A stretch of 64,000 bases of DNA from Adiantum capillus-veneris (taxonomy: Eukaryota; Streptophyta; Polypodiopsida; Polypodiales; Pteridaceae). Below, piece by piece: positions 10,473 through 21,793 of the stretch. Below the pieces are notes generated by a model that saw only the letters and a program-made list of their open reading frames with translations, was not told the origin of the DNA and did no database searches. The position numbers and the translations under genes are program-made. The DNA lies in assembly GCA_014529385.2 (NCBI GenBank), contig CM043966.1:88103587-88167586 (forward strand), read 5' to 3'. Each line of letters begins with the position of its first letter. Within the stretch, counting starts at the first letter, position 1.

Positions 10473-13097
10473 TTAGTGGAGTCCCGTCGATTTCAGCATC
10501 TGAGGATGTGACTCGTATCTCGGGTTTCCAATGGTCAGTGTAGGGCCGAATATCTTACTTTCATGAGTAAAGAAACCAGTGTAGAATGCCTCCTCAAAGG
10601 CCTGCATGTGGAAGCTTGGAATAAACATGATTCTCTGATAAAAGCGGTGTAATACTTTTGGAGATGGCTGCAAGGCTAGATCATACATCATCTCTGTCAC
10701 TGAGTTGGCCGTTGACAACAATGTTGAGCTGGTAGCTTTATCCGGCGCGAACACTTCAATGCAAGCCAATAATGTTCTGCAAATCTTTTTGAGCATTTGA
10801 CACGAAAGGTCAGGAGAGCCAGTAAAGAGCTTAATGGTGCCCGTTAGGGTTTTCACCATGTAGGACTTACTTATTCTCTCTCCCACCTTCGGTCCTGGCA
10901 TCCTGGGGTAATTAAGCCAATTTGTCTTCTTTGCTGTGATTCTGCCATGTTTTTGCCAACTCCTAACTCGTGGCACTGGACAAAATGTTGCATCTTCTCT
11001 AACTTCCTTGGGTGCATCCACCAAATAGATTAGGTAGGTTGGGTACTTTGTCAACCACCCTTTCCTCCATCTCGGCTGGGAGTCCACTATCTTCTTTGAT
11101 TCCTCCTCTTTTGTGATGTCTCCTTCGTATAGCGCGACATACTGCTCCTCTTCTACCATTTTCTTTGTTTTCAGCACTTCAAACTTTAGTAGAGGAAGGG
11201 GCAGTGTAGGTTGCATCCACTGTTCTTGTAGCACCTTAGTATCCAATCTTTGAAGTTCGATGGAGAACAGAAGTCTTCTTTCCCATTCCATGGTCGCCTT
11301 TGCACTCTCCTCTGTTGCCTACTCTATCTGCTCATGCAATCTGTTTTCCTCCTCCTTGGTAGTTCTTGATGTTGTGGCCTCTTCTTGTGTTGGGGCTGGA
11401 TCTTCAATAGTTGTGGCTTCCCCAGTCTTTGGTAGCTCCACGGCTGCCCCGCTTGTTTCTTCTTGCTGAACCTCTGTATCTTTTATCATTTTGTCTTGCA
11501 GATCTTGGATCTGCTTTTGGAAGGCCTCATTCTCTGCTCTCACTGCTTGGTTCTCTGATGTAAGTAATTCTTTTGCAGCCAATGAGCCCTCCGCAATGTG
11601 CAATCTCTGCACTTGCTCTAGCCGCAATTCTCTTTGTAAGCTCCGAACTTGATCTTCTAGAACGGGGACTATTGCTCCCTCTGGCTCTACTCCTGCTCTG
11701 CTAGCTCTTGGTGTGGATCTAAGCCTTAGGATTGTTCTCTCCTGTAGCTCCATCCTATCTCGTAGCTTAATGAGCTTTTCCTTTGTAGCTTCCAAATCAT
11801 CTTCAATTCTTTCTTTGGCTTCTTGTGCACTGGCCACCTCTCTTGAAGCATCAGCAAGTTGGAGGATTAGTCCATCTCTTTCATTTTCTGCTTCCAAGAG
11901 AGGTGCCTTGAAGTACTTTGATTCTTTTAGTGCACTCTCATATTTTGTTTCCAGCTCATCTTCTCTCTTTTCCACTTCTTCTTTGCTGTCCCTCATTGTC
12001 TTTGATCGGGTTTTGATTTACTGCAATAGTTGATGCACTTTCTGGATATCTCTTTCATCCTCATCTTCAAGATCAATTGCTATTTCTACTACAGTCTCCT
12101 TTAGCTTCAACTCATCCTTTGCCTTCTCAGGTACTAACCTCTGCTCTCTGTCTAATATATTCTTGGTCCTCCTCTCCGTTCCTCTCCGTTCTTCTTGTGC
12201 TATGGCAATGCCATACACAACCTCGAGGGCCTCTTCTTGAGTATATCCTGTGTCTAATAGAGCATCATATTGCTCTTTCTTCTCGTGAATTGGATCCATT
12301 TTCTTCTCCTCTTGCTGTATTTCGGGCTTTTCTAGCACATCCACCTCAACTTCAGTAGTCATCTCCTCCACTATCTTTTCCTTTCCTTTAGGACTTGGCT
12401 CCTCTACCTTGCCCTTGCCCTTGCCCTTGCCCTTGTCACCTCTTTTTAATTCATCTTTAAGGTGTTGAACGTCTGCTTCAGTGTATGGCTCTACTGGTTT
12501 CTGCTCCAAGATAGCTTCTGATTCTTCATAAGCTTTGATATATTGATCGTACTGATCAATATTTGGTCTTGTTGAGCTGGCTCCGACTTTTGTTGGGTCT
12601 GGTATCCACTTTTCCTCAAAATTGCCTTTTAAAGCTCGCTCGGCTCTAAACTGTTCAATCAGCCTCTCCATTCTGGCGCCTTTTTGGCTCTTAGTTTGCT
12701 TTGGAGCGGGTTTCTTCTTGGTCTTCTTCTTGAGGGGCTCGTCTTCTTCTTCTTCTGGCTCAAAAACAATTTCTAGTTTCCGCCTTGCCCTTGTTGACAC
12801 TCTCTTTGTGACCTCTGGCTGGTCTTCATCTTCATCTATCTCTTTTAGCCATTGGTTTTGCGAGGGAGCCTTTGGCCACTGGTCCCTTGCTCCAATAGCT
12901 TCATAAGCTATCTTAGTCAACACTTCGGCTCCTCCAATGTACTTTGGCTTCTCATTCTGCAAAGCAATTACTTGCTCATGGATGTGCTGAGCATAATTGA
13001 CTTCCTTGGGGATGTTGCTCTTTATTGCCCAAGTGATTGTTGTGGAAATAGCATGTGGTGGTGTGGTATACTTCTGTGGCCTTTGGCTGCATATGTG
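10473..13097 (-). pseudogene. Element B accessory protein, about 870 codons, coiled coil
   Basis: One minus frame from about 13097 to 10473, interrupted only by TAA at 12015-12017 and TAG at 11316-11318. N-terminal part (about 13090-12840) resembles E's accessory ORF (KPKYIGGAEVLTKIAYEAIG). A Lys/Glu-rich region follows (EPEEEEDEPLKKKTKKKP), then GKGKGKGK, then a long coiled coil (12000-11400, for example DQVRSLQRELRLEQVQRL). A more globular C-terminus (11290-10473) is rich in Trp, Pro and aromatic residues (WLTKYPTYLIYLVDAP). No ATG is evident at the N-terminal end, so a spliced or frameshifted start is possible. Function unknown; structural or chromatin roles are guesses. Confidence 0.7.
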
Positions 13098-13294
13098 TAC
13101 TCAAATCTTGACTTGAAGTTGAGTATGATGAATTTTGGCAAGATTAGGCTTTAAATAGAGGATTTTCCACTAATTGGGCTAATGGAGTGATCCCCTTGAC
13201 CAAATGGTACCAAACTTCATATGTGGCATGTATATGATATATATAATGGATATATGATGAGAAATGATCAATTTTGACCATGTATGTGCAAAGT

Positions 13295-13316
13295 GACATC
13301 ATACGCGTATGATGTC
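13295..13316. repeat. 22-bp perfect palindrome, copy 1
   Basis: Perfect inverted repeat of 22 bp with the 18-bp core catcatacgcgtatgatg. A second copy, with one mismatch in the outer arm, lies 284 bp away at 13579-13600. Two-fold symmetry suits a dimeric DNA-binding protein. Confidence 0.85.
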
Positions 13317-13578
13317 TTTTTGGCCAAAATGGTACTTTTTGGTTCCAGATAGCTTGTGCATGTGTTGAACAACAACCCTACAAAGTTTCATTGAGTTTGG
13401 AGCTATTTTGGAAAATTTAGGGCCATAAGTCGGTTTTATGACCTATTTTGCGTCTTTTTAGTTTCCAATTGGTTTTTCAACTCCAAATATCATGATACTT
13501 TGTACATTTGATGTTGTTAGCATATAGAAAGAGGCTATGCATTCATGTGTTCAAGATGATGTGAAAATCATGCTGTGA

Positions 13579-13600
13579 GACATCATACGCGTATGATATC
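13579..13600. repeat. 22-bp palindrome, copy 2
   Basis: Same 18-bp core as 13295-13316 except one base near the right end. The surroundings are otherwise different, so the palindrome itself is what is conserved. Confidence 0.83.
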
Positions 13601-15242
13601 TATTCTTCATGAAAAGTGTTTTTTTTGTGCAAAGCATGGTTTGTGCTAGTGCCCTAAGCCCTGCTAACTAGTTTTCAACCTTAAAAATCATTAGTTTAGT
13701 TAAAAGCCCCCCTTTGTAGGCATTTTAGTCTCCGAAGTCGTCTTTTGGTGTTGGAGTTGATTTTCCTCGATCTTTCCCCTCGAGAGTTGCATCCCGAGCT
13801 CATTTGAGGTGTTGGGAAGTCGTCTATGTGGTTGGACTCGACTTTGGTTCCTTCTTTTCCACCTTTAGCCATTTGGTTGCCCGAAAGCGTCTCTTTCACC
13901 ATTGGTAAGTGAAACGGTTTTCTCTTGGGTTTTGCTTGTACACATGTGTCATTGATGGCTATTTGAAGCTGCTTGTGAAGTTTCCTGGCAATCGGTCGTC
14001 CATTTTGGTCGTTATGCCAAAATGACGCTTTGTGTGTCTGCCACCGATGAATCGGTTGTTTTGACCCACTTTTGGTGGTCCAAACCTGGAGATACTCCAT
14101 GGTTGCATTGTCCTCAATGTTGTTAAGCTTCTTGTGAAGTTTTGTGTCGTTTCGACAACTTTTTCCTGTTTACCGCTTGCAGGCTCTATTGACCTAGGGT
14201 TTTTTCAGTTGGTCTTTCTCGTACTTTGAGAGTTAGGAACTCATCTTTTACACTAGGGTAAGCCAGTTCTTGCATGGTTTGGTTAGGCGGTTGTGCCTCT
14301 ACCTAGCATTCTACCCATTTCCCCGTCTGCTCTTGTTTCTTTGTTTTGGTTAGTTTGCGCGATAAAAGTTAGTGGTAAGCATCAAAAGCTTATGGTAGCG
14401 AGTCTACCTCTCATATCTGGAGTCCTATGAGCTCTCGTAGCAGTCGTAGAAGGGTGTAGAAGGTCGGATGCTTCTGTGTGCTCTTTGCTCTCTCCAAGTG
14501 GGTAATAGTGCAAATGAGCTTGTTGTGCAAATGAGCTTGTAAGTGAAGTAAAAAATACTTAACTTTGGACTTCCCGGCTCACTTGTTACCAAATTTGACA
14601 TGTGCTCCTATCTCGTTGTGAAATGCACTTTAGGATTTGAAATTTCTCAATTTGGACTCTGTTTGACCTGTTTCTAAGAAATCTGTCCACTTTGCCAAAA
14701 TTCTGTCATTTCGGACTTTTCGCAACTTTTCCTGAATTGTACCCAATTTTTACCATGGGTTGCCCTTGTCATTAGGATCATCACCATCTGTTCTTTTCTT
14801 TTTTTATGATCTCGTTTCACCTGCTTTTTTATTTTTCTTTTACTTTTATTAAGAAAATCCTTAAAAATAAAGGAAAATAGCAAATTGAAGCCAAAAATTT
14901 CCAAAAATACACAATAATTAGCTGGTAACCCTGTGTATATGTAAATACACTTATTTGTGGTTTCTCGGCTTGGATTACCACTTTTTCCACTTTTTGGCTC
15001 CAAAACACGCATATTTAGTCGTATTTACAAACTTAGAGACTCAAATTCATCATTTGATCTCTTATTATTGCAAAACAAAGTATATAAGGGCATAGATATT
15101 ATCAATATCCTCAATCAAACATAAAAAATTTGAAATCATGTAAGACACTGCCCTTGTAATATCATTTTCTTTGTCCTTATTGCTTGTAGTTCCTGTATAC
15201 CTGTATACCTCCCCCCCTCCTAGTCTGAGTCCTCCTGGATGA

Positions 15243-16481
15243 CTATGAAGTGTTTGAGGGTGAAGCATTGTATTTCTTGTGGTCATGCTTGGTCAATTCA
15301 ATTGTAGAGCAATGAAATAGCAATATTTCCAATAATGTCGCTTTTTGTTTGATTGTCAGGTTTTTAGGCAATATTTGGGTTGTCTGTAGCACTTTTGTAG
15401 TAGAATCAGTATCTGGATTCTTCTTTACATTGTTATCCTTTTTTATCATCCAAATCTGCTTCCAATTTGCATGTGCTTGCCACAATTTTTTTGCTATCTA
15501 AATTTGCTTGACTTTAGGTTGTGATGTCTCTGTCCTTGAGTACTTAGGATTCTCTGTTGATTGTATTGAAGGGAGTTTCTGCTTACAAATCTTTGGAATC
15601 CAAATTTCCTTGCTATGGCTTTGTGTTGTCATCAACTTCTTTGGAATCCAGATCTGTTTCACTGAATTCGACTGTCGGAAATCACTCTGTTGTCTGGTGT
15701 TGAAGACTTTGTTTTCCACCTTTGTTCTCTCTGGCACAACCTTCTTTGGCCTCCATACCAACTTTGAGTCTATCTTTATCCAAGGTTGAGCTGTGCTTTT
15801 ATTTTTTGTCTTCTTTACCCATTTTTGAGAGTTCTTCATTGAGGAGCATTCCTGTTTTGTAGAAGTGGCTTTTGGTTGCCATTGCTCCTTCTTAATCTCT
15901 TTAGGTCGTTTACGCTTGTCATTGGATTCTTCGGCTTGCACCTGTTCGGTTGCGTTGGAGAATGGAATTGAGTGACTTTCCTCCTCATATTTGATGTTAA
16001 CTAAATTAGAGCTCCAATTAATCATCACATTGTACTGCTTTTGCCATGGTTGTCCTAGCAACAACGGATGTTGCGTAGCTTTGTCTTCAACCACATAAAA
16101 CATATGTGGATACACATATTGATTTATCTGTACGTGCAATACTGTGCATCTGATTGCTTTAATTGAGTGTTTTGAATAACTCTTCAACTCCTGTTTGGTA
16201 GTTTGCAGCTTAGTGTCATGTTTCAATTGCTTGTACAAACTGACTGAAAACAGGTTAGCTTGTGCTCCTGAATCCAATAGTGCCCTGGCTTTAATATGGT
16301 TTGTCCCCACTTTGACCTCGATAATGGGTTCTACTTTGTCTTCACCCATTTCAGAAACACTGACTGCGTTTATTCGTAAGGCTCCTTCATTGCGCTATCT
16401 CTGACGCAATAGTCTTCTTTTCTCCATTCTTTCTTTTGCTTCCGCTTGCGCTTCCTCAGCAATCTTTTTCTTTTTTTGAAG
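15243..16481 (-). pseudogene. Element B second aspartic protease with W-x-P-K tail
   Basis: Continues the integrase frame after a TGA at 16479-16481. First a charged linker (KKKKIAEEAQAEAKERMEKR), a TAG near 16397, then a retropepsin-like domain from about 16349: ARALLDSGAQANLFSVSL (active-site DSGA) and, near 16060, HPLLLGQPW, the usual C-terminal hydrophobic-Gly motif. The tail (15900-15243) is basic and repeats W-x-P-K blocks (LVWRPKK, IWIPKK, IWIPK), with one TAG near 15495. The usual protease is upstream of RT at 20750-21050, so this is a second one. Decayed copies occur in E and, for the tail, in C. It could process the accessory protein or be a non-catalytic binding domain. Confidence 0.8.
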
Positions 16482-17486
16482 TCACAACTTATCTTGATGT
16501 ATTTTGAGAAGCATCTCTTGGGTTAGTGGCAAATGATACTTCTTCAATCTGCATCCACTAATCCAGTTTGGCATTTCTTCTCCGTCTAATGTAGCAAGCT
16601 CGACGGCCCCACTTGGTGATAGATCTTTAATCACAAGAGGTCCCATCCCTCGCTTTTTAAGTTTTTTTGCATGCTGTTTTAGAGTGTATACTAGGACAAA
16701 GTCCCCAATCTTAAACTCTTTAGTTCGCACATGCTTATCAAAGAACTCTTTTTGTCGCCTTTTCTGAGCGTAGATTGAAGCCACAGCTTTTAAGCGAAGC
16801 TCATCTAGCTTTTCAAGGTCGTCTATTCTATCTGAAAGCTCATGTCCTGTCCACTCTAATTCCTTAGCTACTCTCAGTGTTGGAATTAAAAACTCTATTA
16901 GTAAAATAGCATTCAAACCAAAAACCATGTTGTATGGGGTCGTTCCTATGGATGTTTTATATGCTACCCTATACGCCCATAATGTTGAATGCAATTTTTG
17001 GTCCCAATCAGTTCTCGACTCAGATACAATCTTTGCAAGGACCGTGCATATGGTTTTGTTCGTCACTTCAGCTTGTCTATTGGCTTGTGGATGATATGGA
17101 GCTGATTTGTGATGTATTACCATGAATTCGTCTAGAAGGATCTCCATCAATTCATTTATGAAGTGTGTGCCTCGATCACTCACAATTTCTATTGGTAATC
17201 CATCTCGTACAAAGACATATTCATACAAAAATTGTGCCGTGGTCCTGGCATCTGCTTTTTGAGTTGCTTTTGCCTCAACCCACTTTGTTAGATAGTCCGT
17301 CGCCACAGTGATGTATTGTGCATGAGTCGTGTATGCAGGAGGTGAGATAGGTCCAACATAATCAATCCCCCATTTTGCAAAGGCTCTTGCTCCCATCATT
17401 GGTCTAAGCGGCATATCATCTCTTTTCAGTGGTACTTTTGTCCACTGACAGTCATCACATAGTTTTACGTATTCCTCAGCGTCCAT
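16482..17486 (-). pseudogene. Element B integrase catalytic core and C-terminus
   Basis: Open for 334 codons. CDDC is the end of the second zinc module; GIDYVGPI holds the first catalytic Asp, SDRGTHF the second, and the Glu of NRQAEVTN lies 35 residues later, so the D,D35E triad is complete. Then WAYRVAYK and TPYNMVFG, and a basic C-terminal domain (GDFVLVYTLKQHAKKLKKRG). No chromodomain seen. The frame continues past the stop into protease 2, which suggests an ancestral integrase-protease fusion. Confidence 0.92.
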
Positions 17487-18152
17487 GTGTAATGTCCGCC
17501 ACTATATTCCTGCAGCTAAGACAATTTTTGTTGTCTTATCACCTGAGAAATGGCCTCCACCTACTCCTCCATGAGCTTGATCTAGGATTATCATATACTT
17601 TGACTCTGATGCGCATATCCTAAGCTAGTTGTCCTTTCCTCTCATATAGAGTTGATTTCCTATTAAAGCATAATCTCACGCTTCTGTCTGTACAGCTCTC
17701 TGACGCGCTTTTGAGGTTCCCTCTAGAAAAGTTTTATTTGTGAGATATTCAACAATATATTGACTCCATTCAGGAGCGATCATTATCTGATACAATGTTG
17801 AATACTCAGCTGGTGGTTTTGACGAACATGTAATACATACTGTGACATACTCATGTACACTCTCTTTCATTCCTGGACAGTAGACTCCCATTTCTAACAG
17901 ATTCCTGTACGTGTTCCTTCTTGAACAATGAAATGCACATTCCTGAACATGTGCTTCTTGCAGATATATGTTATATTCTTCAGGATTGATGCATAACCTT
18001 AAAATGTTATCGGTTCCTAAGTGATACAACCTTCCTGCAATCAACTGAAGATTTTCGGATTGCTGAATAGTAACTTGTTTCTGGTTGTATTCTTTTCTAT
18101 CAAACTCTCCTCCATAGGTTAATAGACTAACAACATCATGAGACCACTTTGG
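17448..18152 (-). pseudogene. Element B tandemly duplicated integrase zinc module
   Basis: Two successive 109-codon modules, 126 codons apart. Module 1 (18152-17826) runs from PKWS to C-x2-C in CITC, with H-x6-H in AHVQECAFH. Module 2 (17774-17448) runs from PEWS to CDDC, with H-x6-H in AHGGVGGGH. They align without gaps; by hand I count 31 of 109 identical positions. Both keep all four HHCC ligands. Module 2 has three stops (near 17674, 17620 and 17510). Ty3/gypsy integrases normally have one such module. Confidence 0.85.
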
Positions 18153-18189
18153 TATCATTTCTATGTTGAATAAGTACGCATCTGGCATG

Positions 18190-18728
18190 TCGTCATCTAC
18201 ACCTATAGGGTCTTCTCCATTCGTCAACCTTGAAAGGTGATCCGTTCTAAGATGTGTCTTTCCTTTCTTTACTACTACCGTGAAGTCGAATTCTAATAAG
18301 ATGATGAACCATCTCACTATCCGTCCCGTATTGCATGGTTTGTTCACTAGGTAGAGCAAAGCTTGATGATCTGTGAAAAACACAAACTTATTGGCTAGAA
18401 GATAATGCCGAAATTTCTTCACAGCATAAATCATTCCTAATCCCTCTCGCTCTGTTGTTGTGTAGTTCCTTTCAGCATTGTTGAGCTATCGACTAGCATA
18501 GCAGATTGGAAAATCCATGTTTCCTTCTTCTAGCTGAGCCAGGATGCATCCTATTGGATATACCGAAGCATTTATATGCACATGGAATATCTTCTCCCAA
18601 TCTGGTGATTTCAAGACTAGAGCAGTAATGAGTGCCTCTTTCAGTTTCTTGAAGGATTCCTCACACTTCTGTGTCCATTTGAAATTCACTATTAGCCTGT
18701 AAAGTGGTTGGCCTATTATAACGTACAT
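18190..18728 (-). pseudogene. Element B RNase H domain
   Basis: One frame with a TAG at about 18486. FHVHINASVYPIG replaces the usual DAS with NAS, so the first catalytic Asp is lost. RNYTTTEREGLGMIYAVKKF keeps the Glu and TDHQALLYLVNK keeps the Asp. The end reads DHLSRLTNGEDP, the usual RNase H tail before integrase. Confidence 0.9.
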
Positions 18729-18849
18729 GTAAATAAATCATCTATAATATCCACAATGTCCCATAAAGCTATGCACTTGTTTCGCGTTGGTTGGTCTAGG
18801 CATATCCACTATTACTTTTATCTTTTCCATATCCGTAGATATTCCGTTA

Positions 18850-20101
18850 TGTGAGACAATATATCCCAGAATTCGGCCTTGTTGGACCATAAACACACAC
18901 TTCTCGATTGAGACAAATGCGATATGTCCTACATTTCTCGAATGCCTTTCTTAGGTGTTCTAGATGCTCATCTCTCAGAAGAGAGTGTACACACAAATCA
19001 TCCATGTATATTTCTAGAAACAACCTCAAGTACTCTTTGAAAGCATGCATCATCAGCCTTTGGACTGTTGCGGGAGCATTAGTTAAACCAAATGGCATAA
19101 CTCGATACGCATAAATTCCCCACTCCGTTGCAAAAGCTGTTTTGTGTTGATCTTTTGGCGCAATGGCAAGTTGAGTATATCCTAAAAAATCCATCTAGAA
19201 AGGAATATGCTCTTTTCCTCGATACACGTTCTAGAACATGATCATCTATCGACAAGGGATAATTGTCCCTGATTGTCACATCATTTACTTTGTTCAAATT
19301 GACACACACTCGGAGTTTCCCGTTTTTCTTAGGCACTACCACAATCGGAGATACCCAGTCCGTGTGTTCAATCTCATATATGAATTCAGCTTCCATTAGG
19401 TTGTCTATTTCTTCTTTGATTCGCTTAGCAAACGTGTCATTATACGTGTACGGTCTCTGTCTGCTAGGCTTAATGTCTTGCTTCAAAGGAATTGTGTGTT
19501 GGCATATTGATGGATCGACTCCTTTCAAGTCCTTGTACGACCATGCAAACACATCCTTGTATTCTCTGAGAAGACTCAAAAGTCTCTCTTCTTCTTCCGG
19601 AGACAAATCTATAGCTATGTATATCGGTCTTGGTTCCTCTCCTGGAGCTGCTAAATCAACCTTTTTAGCGTCCTCCGGTCCATCATAGGATTCGTTCTCC
19701 TTTCTTTCTTTGATAGGCTGGGTTAATATCACCTTCCTATCCTCTATCGTAAATTTCATGTAGTGAGAGGGAACATCTATTTTTCCCTTGATATTGGCAT
19801 TTTCATCCTCATCGCTCTCGATTTCAGTCATCCAAACTTCTTTCAGAGTTTTCTTTAACTCTCTGTACTTGTTTCGGCGTTCTAATTTGGACTCTTTGTT
19901 TTCCTTGTTTCTCATATTCTTTTCCACTTTATCTGTTTCGGTTTTCGTTTCACTAGGTTGAACTCGATTTTTTGAGCTTCGTTTGTCTTTCCGTGAGCTC
20001 GTTTCCACATTTCCTCTCATTCTTCCAGAAATCTTGTCCTTGACACAATCTTCCGCCTTTACTAGCATTAGGAATTGGTTTTTCCCTCTTATCCTAGGCA
20101 T
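18850..20101 (-). pseudogene. Element B reverse transcriptase
   Basis: 20101 to about 19190 carries a charged linker, then the RT fingers and palm: KQDIKPSRQRPYTYN, EIEHTDWVSPIVVVPKKNGK, RVCVNLNKVN and YSFLDGF. A frameshift near 19190 moves to the frame of 18847-19194, with MPFGLTNAPATVQR and the catalytic YMDD box in EIYMDDLCVHS. Past about 18850 the frame is broken by many stops. RT key motifs are present, so this copy died by indels and stops rather than by loss of the domain. Confidence 0.92.
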
Positions 20102-20149
20102 CAGATTGTTTCTAAACCCTTTCGTTTTTCTCTTTTCTCTGTAGCGTTT

Positions 20150-20752
20150 CTAGCGTTTTTCAGTCTGATTTGAGAAGTCGTAGAATCTGACATCCTTTAT
20201 GCTTTCCTCGTTCTTGTCTGTGGACTCATTGTCAACTTCATTTCTCCATTCTGGATGATCGGGAATGTCGTGAAACATCTCCTCTTCATCTTCCTTGCCT
20301 GGTGTATCAATATTTTCAGTCTCCTTTTCGAGTACAACTCTCATCATGAAGTACGGAACCACATCATATCCATCTTTATCACAGAACTTCGTTGTGGGAC
20401 CATCTTGAATTGCACAAACATCTAGGGTTGCTAGAATGTGTGTCCATTCTAATGGTTCAAGTGCATCCTCTGGAAAGGGTTCACGTATATAAGTTTCGTC
20501 TTCAATTGTCATTTCTAAAACACATTCTTCGCGCTTCAGACTTCCACAGTTCAAAGCTCCACACATCCATAACTCTTTGGGTTTGCCTAACCAAGCTGGA
20601 AACTCTGATCCTGCCAAAGTAGTTGAATCAAACTCTTCAACTGGTGTTCGGTTCACATCCTTGTAGCTATGGTCTTTTAGGTTCACACGAGTAGTGGTTT
20701 TCATATGTCTCAAGTATATGTGGTCGTAACCCCAATCCTGGACCATTTTCAA
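20150..20752 (-). pseudogene. Element B protease-RT linker region
   Basis: 200-codon open stretch in the same frame as gag, protease 1 and RT. It starts just after the protease C-terminal motif (IILGRPFMR). Contains WGYDHIYLRH and a very acidic second half (KEDEEEMFHDIPDHPEW). This is the variable linker of many plant Ty3/gypsy polyproteins; no enzyme motif. Confidence 0.7.
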
Positions 20753-21655
20753 CTATCTCATGAACGGTCTTCCAAGTATAATATCATAGTTATTCTCCTT
20801 GCCAAAGTCAACAATAGCAAAAGTATGCTCGTACTCAATTCTGCAAGAAGTCACTACGACTTTCTCTAATAGTCCCAAAGGTCTCTCCATATGTCCGTCC
20901 GCTAGTTGGAGTTTCAACGTCGTTTTTCTTATCGTCGGTTTTTTCCATTTTTTCTAGATTTCTTTCTTAGCAATGGCTACCCCAGCCCCGCTGTCAAGTA
21001 TTGCCATCGTGTTAACTCCCTAGAATGCAACTGGTAAGGTTGTATTCCCCTCTTCGCCTTTGCAATACTCTCCGACCTTGTTCAAAGGTATAGGCTTAGC
21101 GTTTTTTTGTGGCTTACTAAGCTCTCGTATGCCCTCTTGCAGTTTTGCAGTTGGGTCTTTTATCCCAAATTTCTCCAAGCATTTTCCTACAGTTGCCCAC
21201 ATGTTTGGTCGTAGTCTCAAAAGCTCAGCTAAAGTGATAGTGCATGTCACTGGTGTTGAAAAAATCTCTATCAATCCTTGCGAGTCCATAACTTTTTCTG
21301 AAGAGATTCCTCGTGAGGGAAGCGCTCTAATCTCAGATTTTGCTTCGTATTCTCCTAAGTATGAAGGTAAGGTATTCAGAGAATGAGGTTTACTCTCTAC
21401 TGTTCTAACATAGTCTCCATCTCCCCAGTAAGAATGCAGATCTAAGTCCACTTGAGATCCTACCTCAGATTCCTCTATGGGAGGATTCCTGATGTCCTTT
21501 TCCCCATTAGTCTGATTAGCTTGACAGCTCAGCTTGTTTGCAAAGTTTGCCTCTCTCACTTGTTTCCAAAACTCATTGTAATCCTCATCTCTTCTGTAAG
21601 ACCTCTGTATCATAGGATGAAAACTCTCTATTTCTTGATCTGTTGTGTTCATCAC
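20753..21655 (-). pseudogene. Element B first aspartic protease (canonical position)
   Basis: 21655-21020 is the region before the protease (LPSYLGEYEAKS, TCTITLAELLRLRP, GEYCKGEEGNTTLPVAF). After a TAG at about 21017 the protease reads MAILDSGAGVAIAKK, a retropepsin active site, and ends with NYDIILGRPF near 20765. Stops near 20957 and 20757 break it. A plus-strand fragment of the same region is at 32246-32696. Confidence 0.87.
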
Positions 21656-21793
21656 TATACGTTCATCCCCGTATATTTTTTCAGGTTGTTGTGCATTGTT
21701 AGGCTTTTCAACTACCCATGAGAGGATAGTCTTTTGATGAATTGGGTTTTCCGCTCAACAATTCATTGGTTCTCTAGGTGGTTCTAACAAGGC

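Larger units (their letters stand above)
13160..15240 (-). other. Element B non-coding spacer
   Basis: About 2.1 kb between the protease-2 ORF and the accessory ORF without convincing coding sequence. Two copies of a long palindrome lie at 13295-13316 and 13579-13600. A short phrase at 14492-14519 (CTCCAAGTGGGTAAT...AAATGAG) recurs in E's spacer at 26253-26281, so the spacer is a shared part of the family. It may hold a promoter or splice signals for the accessory ORF. Confidence 0.6.

Noticed and set aside
12622-13154. Plus-strand ORFs with hydrophobic stretches
   Set aside because: Antisense to B's accessory ORF; Phe/Leu/Ser-rich because the sense strand is Lys/Glu-rich.
13696-14100. 134-codon minus ORF in B's spacer
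   Set aside because: Basic, low-information sequence with no relative in A or E and no link to neighbouring frames; probably chance.
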